Positions 30,233-40,008 of a stretch of DNA of 60,226 bases are shown here, in pieces. The notes beneath the pieces were generated by a model, which did not search any database, had not been told where the DNA came from, and was given only the letters and a program-made list of their open reading frames with translations. Made by a program: the position numbers and the translations under genes. Position 1 is the stretch's first letter. The number at the start of each line of letters is the position of its first letter. Source of the stretch: a virus; the IMG/VR virus record IMGVR_UViG_3300049216_000109, positions 1-60,226 of that record; one strand, 5' to 3'.

Positions 30233-32263
30233 TTATATCTTTAGAACCCAAACACCACTGAGACAAACGGATAGATGCGCATCTTCTGAAAAAATCCATT
30301 CTCCCGCATTTGAACAGCCTCCCGATGGCGCACTTACCACTCCGACCTGCAAGCGCGGAACTAGCGGGTTTGCACTCGCTCCGTCCTGCTTGGTCGAGAG
30401 TGTCAAGTTGTCGCCGAAGTTACCATCGTCGGTCCCGATGACACGAGCCTGCGGAATGTTGCTGTGATTGTTCGTGTTGTAGAAGTCCAGCGAAACCGAC
30501 GACCCACTTCCGCCGCCAGCGTTGTACAGCACCATGCCCGGCAGGTTTCCGTTCGGCACATTACCCGTTAGGAACGCCTCGCCACTCATCGTCTGATTGC
30601 TCTGCACACCGCCAAACACCGCAGTCCCATTCGCCAGCACTCCACCACTTGGGTCTACCTGAAATAAGCCTGCTGATGCAGAGAATGAGCCGTCAGTGTT
30701 GATGTAAAAGTAACCGCCAGCCGCATAGACGGAGCCGCCGGAATCCACTTCAAACGTATCGTTCTGGGCATAAAAACTTCCGTCGGGGTTTACGTTGAAC
30801 GCATCATTCGAAGCGTTGAAGGAACCATCGGCATTAATGGTAAAGTTCCCGCCAGAGCTAGTCGCAAACGTTGCTCCGTAAGAAAAGAGTGATTGGTTGC
30901 CGTCGCTTTCAAGGTCCACAGCCGGTAACGGGGAGCCGTAGTCGTAGAGATACAAAACGCCTGAGTAGCTGTCCGCAGGGTCAAAGCCTAAGTATGCGTA
31001 TTCCCCCACATGACGCAAGCCGCCGCAACCATACACGCAGGGAACGTTTTCGCCCAAAGACAACCCTGGCCCTACATCCCCTTCGATGTTCATAAGGTTG
31101 GGGCCGAACTCCACCTGCACTTGGCCGGCAGGGTCGTAGGCAATCAAATTAGGCGCATAGTTAGCCGTGGTGTTGTTGTATGTACCGTCGAGCAGCCAGC
31201 CGCCTTGACAGTTGGCCGTGCCAGCCAAGCTAGACTCAGACGGGTAGTACAGCAGTGCGTTGCCGCCGTTGCCGGAAACATCGCAGTTGGCATCGTTGAT
31301 GCTGTAGGCTCCGGTGTCCATGATGGCTTGCAGGGCAGATTGAGTAAATGTCCCGCTGCTGCAAACAGCAAGTGATCCACCACCGGGCCCACCTGTAAAA
31401 CACGGAACTTGACCTGCCGTTGCGCCTGCCCCGGAATTTGCAGCAGCACCGATTTTAAGTAAATACAGGTTCAGACTACTATCAATAAAGATGGGTATCT
31501 GGGAAAAGGAGGTGACTGGGTTTGTTGTGGGACCGATTGTAGTTCCGCCGCAGATAGTGAATGAATCGATGACAGGGCAGCCGCCTCCAACACCGTATTG
31601 CAGGAAAGCAGAACAGTAAATACCGTTGCAAGACTTGTATCCCACAGCGTGAACATAGTCATTTCCGCCAGCTAAGTAGTTGCTGTAGCCAGCAACGCCA
31701 TTGGAAGTCACATCTCCCGTGTTGTCATACGTCGCACCAGTTGCCGCATTGAGCTCAGCAAGGCTAAATGCTGTTCCAGCCGTGCTACAAGAGTTTGTGT
31801 AAGGCGAGTAAAAATATGAAGAAGAAACGTTGCAATTCGCTGCCAATTTCAAAACTGTTGCCAGATTCGCAGCGGTAACGGAAGTAGGCGCAGAACTACC
31901 GCTGTAAAAAGGAATGCCTGTAAGTGAAACGCCACTCAGTGTATAGCTAGGAGTAGTCGAACTATAATATGGTACGCTCCACTGATTAGAAGCTGTTGAG
32001 AAAGCAAAAGCTGCTCCTCCAGGTCCTATAAAGCCGTTGGCTTGTACCGTGCCACCAACAATAACATTATCAGTAACAGAAAGAGCTGGGATAGGCTTAA
32101 CTCCACTTAAATACTGGTCGAGTAAATTGAAGTTAAGGTTAAGTGGTATATTCCAGTTATTTGAACCGGTAGCGGGAATCTGCAGGCCAATGTTTGGTGT
32201 AGGAGTATACTGAGCAAAGCACGTACTTGACAGCAAAAAAATTAGCGATAAAAGTTTCTTCAT
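30233..32263 (-). CDS. Putative tail fibre protein with N-terminal signal peptide, 676 aa
   Basis: Start MKKLLSLIFLLSSTCFAQ at 32263 follows GGAGA and looks like a Sec signal. PNIGLQIPATGSNNWNIPLNLNFNLLD then resembles the N-terminal domain of phage fibre proteins. The C-terminal 250 residues hold beta repeats of the form DGSF-ASNDAFNVNP. The 3' two-thirds is GC-rich, the 5' part AT-rich, indicating a mosaic gene. It likely forms the distal fibre; a signal peptide on a virion protein is unusual. Confidence 0.65.
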   Translation of the reverse strand: MKKLLSLIFLLSSTCFAQYTPTPNIGLQIPATGSNNWNIPLNLNFNLLDQYLSGVKPIPALSVTDNVIVGGTVQANGFIGPGGAAFAFSTASNQWSVPYYSSTTPSYTLSGVSLTGIPFYSGSSAPTSVTAANLATVLKLAANCNVSSSYFYSPYTNSCSTAGTAFSLAELNAATGATYDNTGDVTSNGVAGYSNYLAGGNDYVHAVGYKSCNGIYCSAFLQYGVGGGCPVIDSFTICGGTTIGPTTNPVTSFSQIPIFIDSSLNLYLLKIGAAANSGAGATAGQVPCFTGGPGGGSLAVCSSGTFTQSALQAIMDTGAYSINDANCDVSGNGGNALLYYPSESSLAGTANCQGGWLLDGTYNNTTANYAPNLIAYDPAGQVQVEFGPNLMNIEGDVGPGLSLGENVPCVYGCGGLRHVGEYAYLGFDPADSYSGVLYLYDYGSPLPAVDLESDGNQSLFSYGATFATSSGGNFTINADGSFNASNDAFNVNPDGSFYAQNDTFEVDSGGSVYAAGGYFYINTDGSFSASAGLFQVDPSGGVLANGTAVFGGVQSNQTMSGEAFLTGNVPNGNLPGMVLYNAGGGSGSSVSLDFYNTNNHSNIPQARVIGTDDGNFGDNLTLSTKQDGASANPLVPRLQVGVVSAPSGGCSNAGEWIFSEDAHLSVCLSGVWVLKI

Positions 32264-32270
32264 ATTTCTC

Positions 32271-33116
32271 CTAGTAACCAATAGCAAACCACCAACATGG
32301 AAAGCCAGCCCTATTTCCATTTAAGCTGCTTACTGTAGCAAGATAAAAACTAGTATTGCTGTTAATTGCCATGATAGGCGTATCTGCAGCAGAACCCGAA
32401 TTAGCATTGCTTCTACAAGCTTGAAGATTTACGCAAGCTGTGGGAAATGGTGTCGGAAAAGAATAATTTCCATTAGTTTGTGCTAAATAACCCCATTGAA
32501 CCAATAGACCAATGGGAAGTTTTACATAACCATTAACCCCTAGTAAGAATGGAGGGGTAGCGTTGTCAACAGGCCAAATAGTACCGTCCTGCCGAACTAT
32601 AAATGACTGGGTGGTTACGCTGTTGGGAACAGTGCTTACGGGCTGCCAACCGTTGATATTAGTAGGTGGCACAAAGGTGTAGGCTGTAGCTCCTTGCTTA
32701 ATCACAAAGGTTAAAGTTTGCCCGATCTGCTGACCTGTAAGAGTAGAACTAGTTACATTAGCAGCTAAGACAAAGTCAAAACCATTAGTTGACGTAGCAT
32801 TGAATACTGGAGTAGTAGAAAATGATACTGAGGTAAGATTAGATTTTAGATCTGCGAATGTAACGATGTTAGCTAGAACAGACTCTAGAGTAGCTATATT
32901 AGCATCACTAGTGCTGTAGTTCTTATTAGCTAAAGCGGCAGCAAAAGCAGCTATGAACGTGGACCATTGATAAAAAGCCTTATTAGCTAATATAGAAGGA
33001 AATTCCTGACCATCTATAGCTCCACTAGACCTCTGAGAATCTGCTAAATACGCTGAATCCGTTTCCTGATTATTTGCGCCAGGGTTAAACTGAAGAAAAT
33101 TAGTAGTTCCAGCCAT
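32271..33116 (-). CDS. Tail fibre / collar protein with gp53-like C-terminus, 281 aa
   Basis: The C-terminal 80 residues (VQWGYLAQTNGNYSFPTPFP to CWWFAIGY) match the gp53-like tail fibre C-terminal domain (FPxxFP ... WxAIGY). The N-terminus FNPGANNQETDSAYLAD is typical of proteins attaching fibre to baseplate. It precedes the fibre gene by 7 bases. Confidence 0.75.
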   Translation of the reverse strand: MAGTTNFLQFNPGANNQETDSAYLADSQRSSGAIDGQEFPSILANKAFYQWSTFIAAFAAALANKNYSTSDANIATLESVLANIVTFADLKSNLTSVSFSTTPVFNATSTNGFDFVLAANVTSSTLTGQQIGQTLTFVIKQGATAYTFVPPTNINGWQPVSTVPNSVTTQSFIVRQDGTIWPVDNATPPFLLGVNGYVKLPIGLLVQWGYLAQTNGNYSFPTPFPTACVNLQACRSNANSGSAADTPIMAINSNTSFYLATVSSLNGNRAGFPCWWFAIGY

Positions 33117-33125
33117 TTAAGCTCC

Positions 33126-33710
33126 TTATGTCCAACTACCTACGCCAAACCCGGCGATATAAGTATTAGCAGGGCCAAACCCAAAGTATGGGAAAGCTCC
33201 AAACTCATACGTATACTGAACAGCCTGAGGTCTCGGTATGATAAAATCGTTAGTAATCAAGTCCAGTAGAATAGAAGTAAAAGAACCAGAAAGAATGATA
33301 GTAGCGGTCATATTCTGGTTATCTATAACTGCTATCTGACCAGCAGGAAAGAGTGACTTCCAGATAGGGTACAGACTATCTAAAGTTCCATCCCATTGGT
33401 TATTAGCTATAGTAGCTTTTAGAAGAATCCTATAGGTAGCATCATCTAGAATAGGACTAACGCCGTCACTAGGCTGAAAAGGTACTAATCTCGCTACTCC
33501 AACTATCTGTCCTAGAATATCTAACTGAGCCCCCACTGCAAAGTCTAAGTCGAAAGCTGAGGTTACAAACTGCAAACAGTTAGAAATATCATTAGCTATA
33601 CTCAGTACCGCATATAACCAGTCATTGAATTCAGGAGCAGTTCTATACTCTGAAGTAAGTAAATTAAGATAGTATCCTATCTGAAGAGCTTGAGTAGGTA
33701 GTTGTCCCAT
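33126..33710 (-). CDS. DUF2612-family baseplate protein, 194 aa
   Basis: YYLNLLTSEYRTAPEFNDWL, FDLDFAVGAQLDILGQIVGVAR and a central repeat of strands match DUF2612, which lies after baseplate J in contractile tails and joins fibre to baseplate wedge. It ends one base from the J-like gene. Confidence 0.8.
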   Translation of the reverse strand: MGQLPTQALQIGYYLNLLTSEYRTAPEFNDWLYAVLSIANDISNCLQFVTSAFDLDFAVGAQLDILGQIVGVARLVPFQPSDGVSPILDDATYRILLKATIANNQWDGTLDSLYPIWKSLFPAGQIAVIDNQNMTATIILSGSFTSILLDLITNDFIIPRPQAVQYTYEFGAFPYFGFGPANTYIAGFGVGSWT

Positions 33711-34909
33711 TATACCACCGTCAGTACTACGTCTGCCAAAGTACCTGAAGAAACTTGGAAGAAAAGAAGAGTTATATCAGTAGTTCCAGTAGGGCTTGGA
33801 GAAGTTCCTATGGTCATAGCTCTAATTGAGAAAATTGGAAGAGCCAGATTAGGCATCACAGAAAGAGCTGCTCCATACATAGCAGACTGAGTGACTTCTT
33901 CTCCTATCTGAAGGCTATTCAGGTAGTTAACTATAGCTGTTCTAATAGAAAGTTGAGTAGCTGTAGTAAAAGCTGCTGTTAGGCCATGTACTGACAAACT
34001 AACATAGATAGGTACTGCTACAGGTCTTACAAAACCAATATTAGTAACTGCTCCTGAATTAGGATCAGTAATAGGAACTATGGTCATTGTAGGAACGGTT
34101 GCTCCTTGAGTATTACATCCTATTCCACGATTATTGAATATAGCGGTAGCTACATCAGTGTCTGTTCCTCCCATTACAACGCAGGTCAATGAGTGCCCTT
34201 CATTGCCGTAAGAATCAGTTACAGAAGTTTGATTCTCTAGAATGTTAGTGAGAGTTACTCCCTCAACTGCTTTTACTTCAGCTGAAGTTCCAGCTAGTCT
34301 AGTACTAGAAGGAAGAGCTACTGAGTACGCTTGGCGGGCTCTAAGGGCGGAATCAGCTTCTACAGAAGTACCTACTACAGCCGAAGTAGGATTAGTAGCT
34401 GAAGTCCAGCCAGAGGTGAATCCACCTACAGGGTTATTTATAGTATTAGGAGCAGCTGACACAGGTCCAATCTGTTGACAAGTAGCTGTAGCGTAAACAC
34501 TACCTCCACCACCTATAGTTACTCCAGATGGGAGATTCCATAGCACTCCATTAGTGTCCTGAAGAACTGCATTATTAATAACAGTACCTGCTACTCCAGA
34601 AAGTAAAATGGAAGCAGTAGAAGAAGATGAGGCAAGTCTAGTAAGACCGTTTAACTTAACTATAGAGTCTAAGTCTGAACCAATAGCAGTCTGAGGAGAA
34701 CGAGCGTTATAGGCTAACTGACAAAGATTCATATTGTCATTAAGTTTAATAGCTACTGCCGATACCCACTGATAATCAGCTGAGTCATTTCCTAGGTATA
34801 CAGTAGACCCGTAGATACTAGTGTAGGCAGATAAAAGAGCAGACTGTATATCAGAATAAGCTGGAATAGACAAGCCAGTAGGGAGTATAACTGGAGCGAA
34901 ATAAGCCAT
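33710..34909 (-). CDS. Baseplate J-like protein, 399 aa
   Basis: SDIQSALLSAYTSIYGS, DYQWVSAVAIKLNDNMNL and the core DALLRARQAYS-like stretch SALRARQAYSVAL with GYGNEGHSL-like loop identify the Mu gp47 / P2 J family, the baseplate wedge. Length is normal for the family. Confidence 0.9.
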   Translation of the reverse strand: MAYFAPVILPTGLSIPAYSDIQSALLSAYTSIYGSTVYLGNDSADYQWVSAVAIKLNDNMNLCQLAYNARSPQTAIGSDLDSIVKLNGLTRLASSSSTASILLSGVAGTVINNAVLQDTNGVLWNLPSGVTIGGGGSVYATATCQQIGPVSAAPNTINNPVGGFTSGWTSATNPTSAVVGTSVEADSALRARQAYSVALPSSTRLAGTSAEVKAVEGVTLTNILENQTSVTDSYGNEGHSLTCVVMGGTDTDVATAIFNNRGIGCNTQGATVPTMTIVPITDPNSGAVTNIGFVRPVAVPIYVSLSVHGLTAAFTTATQLSIRTAIVNYLNSLQIGEEVTQSAMYGAALSVMPNLALPIFSIRAMTIGTSPSPTGTTDITLLFFQVSSGTLADVVLTVV

Positions 34910-34919
34910 AATTCTCCCT

Positions 34920-35321
34920 CTAACTGGTTGAAGTGGTTAAGGAACTGGACAATGCAGGAGCGTTATTTATAGACACAGTACCAAATTGAGTTTGAACAAC
35001 AGCGCTGTAAGTTAAACTCCTACCACTAAGAACTACGTCTACTGAGCTAATAGATAGTACATAAGGGGTCCCTAGTATCCTTGAAGATATTATGTTAGTA
35101 ATAACATCTATATTGTTTCTACCAGCAGAAGACCCAAGTATAGACTGAAACAAAGGAAGCCCATCGGTAACATTCAAGAACCACTCACCACGAAAAAGTC
35201 TCATTCGGGTGTTAATGATTTGAGTTACTGCCGCTAAGTCAGAGATGAAATTATTCTGACCGTTTCCATATAGTGGGTCCCAGGTTGTAGGATTAAGCGC
35301 TCGTACTGTTATCGTGGCCAT
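34920..35321 (-). CDS. gp25/W-like baseplate wedge protein, 133 aa
   Basis: NFISDLAAVTQIINTRMRLFRGEWFLNVTDGLPL fits the gp25-like wedge family as found beside J-like genes; LFRGEWFLN is the best-conserved block. The C-terminal tail is Ser/Thr-rich. It lies between spike and J genes, as expected. Confidence 0.75.
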   Translation of the reverse strand: MATITVRALNPTTWDPLYGNGQNNFISDLAAVTQIINTRMRLFRGEWFLNVTDGLPLFQSILGSSAGRNNIDVITNIISSRILGTPYVLSISSVDVVLSGRSLTYSAVVQTQFGTVSINNAPALSSSLTTSTS

Positions 35322-36031
35322 TACTCAGCCTCCAGTACAGTGGTTATAGAAGATGTAGGTGGAACAGGACCTGTATATCCTTTTGCTACTAGGAAAGGTT
35401 CTATGTTAGTAGTAAACCAAGAAAAGAATTCTTGAGTCATTACTGGAGAAGCCGATCCGCCGCTAGAAATTACCTTAACAGAAGGAGCTGTTATGGTAAC
35501 TCCTACGCTAGAAAGATCTATCATTACAGATTGGTCATCAGACCTAATCTGCATTGAGCTAGTAGAGTAGTTTTCCAGTACCTTAGGTTGAGACCAAGGA
35601 CCGAAAAGAGCGATGGCATCAGATAGGTCGTGTCGACGTCTATCATAAGGAGGATTTACTCCTCCATTCTGCCACCAGCCATCTATACACGTGTCTGAGA
35701 AAATAAGTAAACACTCTGTTCCCTCAACAATTGGAAGAGTCACTGACCAACCAGGAACTCTCATCATACAGATAGGCACATCCTGAATAGGATCTATACT
35801 TACTGTAGTAGGCACAGCTTGTGGAGAACTAGAACTAGGTGTTTGAGTTGTGCCAGGAGGAGGCAGCATCACTATCTCTTGTATAGCTGGTCTAACTACA
35901 CAAGTTTGCTTCTCAGCATTAAAAGACACTACTACTCCTGGTATAGAGGACCTCATCGCACAAGCCCACTGCCAAAGAGCTCCTTCTATTGACTCAGTGT
36001 GTATTCCTAACCTAGCTTGAACTGAATACAT
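35321..36031 (-). CDS. Gp138-family membrane-puncturing spike, 236 aa
   Basis: IPGVVVSFNAEKQTCVVRPAIQ is the OB-fold start of the Gp138/gp45 spike family; PICMMRVPGWSVTLPI and GTECLLIFSDTCIDGWWQNG follow. The C-terminal beta part should form the needle. It is the central tip of the contractile tail. Confidence 0.85.
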   Translation of the reverse strand: MYSVQARLGIHTESIEGALWQWACAMRSSIPGVVVSFNAEKQTCVVRPAIQEIVMLPPPGTTQTPSSSSPQAVPTTVSIDPIQDVPICMMRVPGWSVTLPIVEGTECLLIFSDTCIDGWWQNGGVNPPYDRRRHDLSDAIALFGPWSQPKVLENYSTSSMQIRSDDQSVMIDLSSVGVTITAPSVKVISSGGSASPVMTQEFFSWFTTNIEPFLVAKGYTGPVPPTSSITTVLEAE

Positions 36032-36040
36032 CTTAATCCT

Positions 36041-37138
36041 CTATCTGTTACTAGTAGCCACGGCTTGCTGCGATTGTCCAAGTAACTGAACAACGTCCAC
36101 AATCTGAGCGATTCCAGTTATATCAGTATACCACTCATTTCCTCTAGTGTCTCCAGAGAATGAAACTCCAACAACAATATACTGACTCACTAGTGGTACA
36201 GGAACTCCTCCAGAAGGTATAGGGTACTCAATTGGAGCCTGTCTAATAAACTGCATCTGCAGCCCTACCTGACAAAGAGGAGAAACTACTTGAACTCTAG
36301 GATCGAGAAGAACTCTAAACTCTACGCCAAATTGAGTTTGCTTAGGCTGACCTATTAGAGTTAACGTGACTCCGTCTACAACTTCAGGCGGTCCTCCACC
36401 TTGAGGTAGAGGAGCATAAGTAGCTACGACATCCCCAACTGCCTTTTGTAAAGATGCTAGATTCCAGCCTTTATTATCAAACCAAGAAAGCAGACTATTT
36501 TGATCAGCTAAGGCTTTTAAGTAAGTGTGAGGAGTTCCAAAATAAGACTTACCTCGAGGAAGTTGAGTTGCTCCTCTACCTGGAATATCACTGTCCAACA
36601 AAGGTTCCACAAGTGTAGGTTGTATAGGAATCTCAACCAAAGAACTCTGAGCTATAAATCTAGCTTGAGTAAATTGAGTAGACAGTGAAGGTACAGTAGC
36701 ATTCAAGAAGTTTTGAGTAGTAAGTAGTCTATTGAGTAGACAGTGAAGTATTAGTCTCTTATCAACCACATCTACTCTATCTTGAATAGTATAGAAAATA
36801 GGCCCTGTAAAAATAGCAGGAGGAGTAGAAGGAGAAGGATAGTCTGCTTGGTAGCCAGCCGATAGAGTTACTATATCACCTTCCTGAATAATAGACTGGT
36901 AGAGATTTTTCCCTACTGAAGGACCTGTAGATATGTAACCATCCGCATTCCAGATCGTTATCTCCGCCTGCCAAAAGGCAGAAAAAGCCAATTGAACAAC
37001 ATTAAAAGTAATCCTTAATGCTTGAGGTTCAAATGTATCAGAGGTAACTACAATGGGAACTCCTGCTGAAGGTCCTGTGCTCGGAGTAATCGTGAGGCTG
37101 TACGCTCGACCAAAGAAAGGAGTTGTTGATTGACTCAT
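36041..37138 (-). CDS. Baseplate hub protein (gp27/Mu gp44-like), 365 aa
   Basis: ITFNVVQLAFSAFWQAEITIWNAD and the later GDIVTLSAGYQADYP fit hub proteins that form the trimer between tube and spike. Position (before the spike, after Dit- and plug-like genes) supports the call. Confidence 0.7.
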   Translation of the reverse strand: MSQSTTPFFGRAYSLTITPSTGPSAGVPIVVTSDTFEPQALRITFNVVQLAFSAFWQAEITIWNADGYISTGPSVGKNLYQSIIQEGDIVTLSAGYQADYPSPSTPPAIFTGPIFYTIQDRVDVVDKRLILHCLLNRLLTTQNFLNATVPSLSTQFTQARFIAQSSLVEIPIQPTLVEPLLDSDIPGRGATQLPRGKSYFGTPHTYLKALADQNSLLSWFDNKGWNLASLQKAVGDVVATYAPLPQGGGPPEVVDGVTLTLIGQPKQTQFGVEFRVLLDPRVQVVSPLCQVGLQMQFIRQAPIEYPIPSGGVPVPLVSQYIVVGVSFSGDTRGNEWYTDITGIAQIVDVVQLLGQSQQAVATSNR

Positions 37139-37140
37139 TA

Positions 37141-37205
37141 TAGTATCCTAGGTGATTGTGTGCATATAATTCGTGAGTATACAATCATCCATGGTTTGCA
37201 TACAT
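37141..37205 (+). repeat. Composite hairpin element, copy E (diverged)
   Basis: GATTGT pairs with ACAATC around a 21-nt loop containing GTGAGTATAC, as in copy D. CCTAGG lies before and TTTGCATA after. It lies between two minus-strand baseplate genes. Confidence 0.4.
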
Positions 37206-37208
37206 ACT

Positions 37209-37634
37209 CTAAATTAGCGGCGTATCGCCTACCCATAGCTGAAAAGCAGTTCCTAAATTAGAAGCGTCAGGGTAGTCTTGTCCACCTTGTCCTGATGCTC
37301 CTCCATAGCCACCAAAACCATAGCCACCTTGACCGTAACCTACATCAGAGGCTCCAGTAACAGTAAGATTAGCTACGTTGACGATGTACCAACTTCCAAT
37401 AGCTAGGTATCTTTGCTGTTGAAGTAAATTACCAGCAGGATAATTACCACAGATCATTGGAATAGAATCAATGAGAAGATTATTAGAGGAATCAGATACA
37501 CTTAGAAGCCAGTAACCTGCCATCTCATTAAACTTTACAGTCAAATTAAGAGTTAGAGGTGCTCCATCTACCTGAAGTAGAACTGTTAACTGCTGATTAG
37601 GAGAGTTAGTAAGTGGAACTATTTGAAGACTCAT
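37209..37634 (-). CDS. Baseplate plug-like protein (Pam3 gp18-like), 141 aa
   Basis: LTVLLQVDGAPLTLNLTVKFNEMAGYWLLSV and LLQQQRYLAIGSWYIVN match the cyanophage Pam3 plug family seen in simple myovirus baseplates. A Gly/Tyr-rich insertion (GYGQGGYGFGGYGGASGQGG) is an oddity. Confidence 0.7.
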   Translation of the reverse strand: MSLQIVPLTNSPNQQLTVLLQVDGAPLTLNLTVKFNEMAGYWLLSVSDSSNNLLIDSIPMICGNYPAGNLLQQQRYLAIGSWYIVNVANLTVTGASDVGYGQGGYGFGGYGGASGQGGQDYPDASNLGTAFQLWVGDTPLI

Positions 37635-37636
37635 CT

Positions 37637-38383
37637 CTAGGACCCCTTCGGTACGCAGTTTCCTAGATTTCCACTACTGACAGTACCTGCTCCTGGTACA
37701 TCACAGGGAACAATATCGGGATAAGCACTAGAAGGCACAACATTCTGTTGTTGGTTCTCATATCCTGGTATAGTAGGAACTAAAAGACCTTGAGGAGAAT
37801 CATCAGTAGTTTGCGGTCTAGTGCTGGTAGATGATGTAGACAAAGAACTAACTGAGGCAGAGATAAGCTCTTCTAGTACTATAGTGGCCCTCAAAGCATG
37901 AGAAGTTCTATTAGTGTCTGGAGAGTCCATACTCTCTATAAGCATATTCTTATAGGTGTCTAGTCTTGTGGTTACTGTAAGTGGAGTTCCTGTTGCCTGT
38001 ATACCTTTAAGAATCTGCCAAGCAGATATACTTTTAGTAGAAGCTCCTACCCAAATTCCATCAGTAAAAGAAGACATAGCATCACTCATACCAATTTCTA
38101 GAACTACCCTAGAAGGCATGTTATAGAAATGATCTGAGATATTAGCTCCAGTCAAAACTGGGTGCTGAGTCTTCTTGATGACTCTTTTGTGTGAAGCTTT
38201 TAAGACAGCGTCGAAAACATAATCTATAGCCGGAACTCCACCTGTATAAACTGGAGCAGAAGCTAACCCGCTTGAGTTATAAACTGGAGCTGACACTAAA
38301 ACAGGATTACCTACTTGAGGTACTGTAATTATAGTTACAGCAGGTTTAGAGTACTGCGGAGGAGTCCACGTAGAAGCAGCCAT
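37637..38383 (-). CDS. Dit-like baseplate protein, 248 aa
   Basis: IDYVFDAVLKASHKRVIKKTQHPVL, NISDHFYNMPSRVVLEIGMSD and LLESM-like MLIESMDSPDT fit Dit-like N-terminal domains of phage baseplates. The C-terminus is a Ser/Thr/Pro-rich tail with two Cys. It follows the tape measure gene. Confidence 0.7.
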   Translation of the reverse strand: MAASTWTPPQYSKPAVTIITVPQVGNPVLVSAPVYNSSGLASAPVYTGGVPAIDYVFDAVLKASHKRVIKKTQHPVLTGANISDHFYNMPSRVVLEIGMSDAMSSFTDGIWVGASTKSISAWQILKGIQATGTPLTVTTRLDTYKNMLIESMDSPDTNRTSHALRATIVLEELISASVSSLSTSSTSTRPQTTDDSPQGLLVPTIPGYENQQQNVVPSSAYPDIVPCDVPGAGTVSSGNLGNCVPKGS

Positions 38384-40008
38384 TAGTAATATGATCCTCC
38401 CGCAGTTTGAGCCATTGAATTGGCGCTTCCGGTCTTAAGTATATCCTCTACTGAGCCCTTTACAAACTTATGCCATTCATGATCAGGTAAAGACTTAGGA
38501 ACATTAATAGTGATATTACCGATAGTAACTTTACCATCTCCTATTACAGGGTCAGGAGCGCCATAAGCAAACGTATCAACCTTGTGAGTATAATATGAAG
38601 GATCTCTTTTTTTGAATCCTCCATACTCAGCAAGAGCCCCTGCTACGTCTCCATGGTGTTTATGCAGCAAATCATTAAGGTACATAGCAGCACCAAGAGT
38701 ATTTCCTTCTTCAGTGTCTGGGTCTACTCCATAGTGTTTAGCTGTAGAAGGAAGAAGTTGAAACTTACCTCTAGCTCTTTCCTTAAGAGGATTCCCAAAG
38801 GAATCAGTAGCTTTCCCTAAAACCACATGACCCATGGCGTCAAATTGACCATGACTAGACTCAGTTTTAGATATCCCATAGAGTAGCTTCAAGAAAGCTG
38901 GATTACTCAGAGCAGACTTCATGTCATCGGATAGAGCTATAGAAGAATTAGAGCTACTGCTATTTCCTCTAGCTATCATATTTTCAAACTTAATTATGTT
39001 TTGTAAGTCAGGATTCTTTGAATTATAACTATTATCTAAAACATCATTATACAGTTTGTCATTCTCAGCGTCGCCAGCAGCTCTCATCTGGTGATATTTC
39101 TTCATGTCACGACGAACTAACGCATTAACGGCAGAGAAATCAGCTCCTATAGCAGCTGTAAGGTGTCCCATCATTTTCATGAAAAGGTCACCTGTAAGAA
39201 CAGCTCTACCCATTCCAATCACTATATCTTCAAAAGCTTTCGCTAGGTTCTTTAGACTAAACTCAGTAGTTTGAAGAGAATTGTCCCCGCTCATAACTCC
39301 TGTAAGAAAGGTAAAGTCTCCTGCAAGCTGCTTAAAAGTGTCTCCAACATCATGAGCCACAGACTCAAAAGTTTCCCATACAGGAATAATGTCGGTAGAT
39401 ATCTTATCTGACCATCCAGGCATTTCAGTCTCAAACCACTGACCTAGATTCTTAAGCTTATCCTCAAGTCCGCCTTCACTGTAGCCGAGCTTTTCGAACA
39501 CCTTAGAAATTGTACCACTACCTAGTAGCTCTAATTCATGAGATAGAAAACCAACTTCCATCTTCACGCCTCGGATGCTAACCATGTTGTGATCAAAACC
39601 CTTACCGAGAGTATCGCCCAACTTCATGTATCTAGCGTAAAGTACTTGAAACCTAGCGTTTAACTCTGGGTCTGCTGCAATATCCCCCATTGAAGCGCCA
39701 AGGTCGTCTAGGGCAAGTTGCATAGCCCTAGCGTTATCTTTAGACATCACCATGTGCATACCAAAAAGTCTATATGCTTGGTCAGTAGAAGCAGTCTTAT
39801 CGGCTAGACCAATTAAGCCAAGACCTATGCTTGATATAGCCCCTATAGCCGCGACTTCAAAAGCAGCAAAACCTTCTACACTAAGTTTACTAAACTGAGA
39901 TACTGCATTTTGAGACTGCTTTAAAGCGTCATGAAACTTATTAAAAGAATTAGTGTCTACTGCAGAACCGAGCTTAACTAGATAAGAGTCGAGGACATTT
40001 TGTGACAT
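38383..40008 (-). CDS. Tape measure protein with lytic transglycosylase domain, 541 aa
   Basis: The N-terminal helical part (KLGSAVDTNSFNKFHDALKQ) and hydrophobic helices near residue 50 are typical of tape measures. Residues about 370-480 form an SLT-like domain: YGISKTESSHGQF with catalytic Glu, RGKFQLLPSTAKHYGVDP. The short length predicts a short tail. The domain should open peptidoglycan during entry. Start overlaps the chaperone stop (TAATG). Confidence 0.85.
   Translation of the reverse strand: MSQNVLDSYLVKLGSAVDTNSFNKFHDALKQSQNAVSQFSKLSVEGFAAFEVAAIGAISSIGLGLIGLADKTASTDQAYRLFGMHMVMSKDNARAMQLALDDLGASMGDIAADPELNARFQVLYARYMKLGDTLGKGFDHNMVSIRGVKMEVGFLSHELELLGSGTISKVFEKLGYSEGGLEDKLKNLGQWFETEMPGWSDKISTDIIPVWETFESVAHDVGDTFKQLAGDFTFLTGVMSGDNSLQTTEFSLKNLAKAFEDIVIGMGRAVLTGDLFMKMMGHLTAAIGADFSAVNALVRRDMKKYHQMRAAGDAENDKLYNDVLDNSYNSKNPDLQNIIKFENMIARGNSSSSNSSIALSDDMKSALSNPAFLKLLYGISKTESSHGQFDAMGHVVLGKATDSFGNPLKERARGKFQLLPSTAKHYGVDPDTEEGNTLGAAMYLNDLLHKHHGDVAGALAEYGGFKKRDPSYYTHKVDTFAYGAPDPVIGDGKVTIGNITINVPKSLPDHEWHKFVKGSVEDILKTGSANSMAQTAGGSYY

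Noticed and set aside
30790-31449. ORFs in other frames and on the plus strand within the fibre gene
   Set aside because: GC-rich third positions create open shadow frames; the fibre frame has clear repeats and signal peptide.
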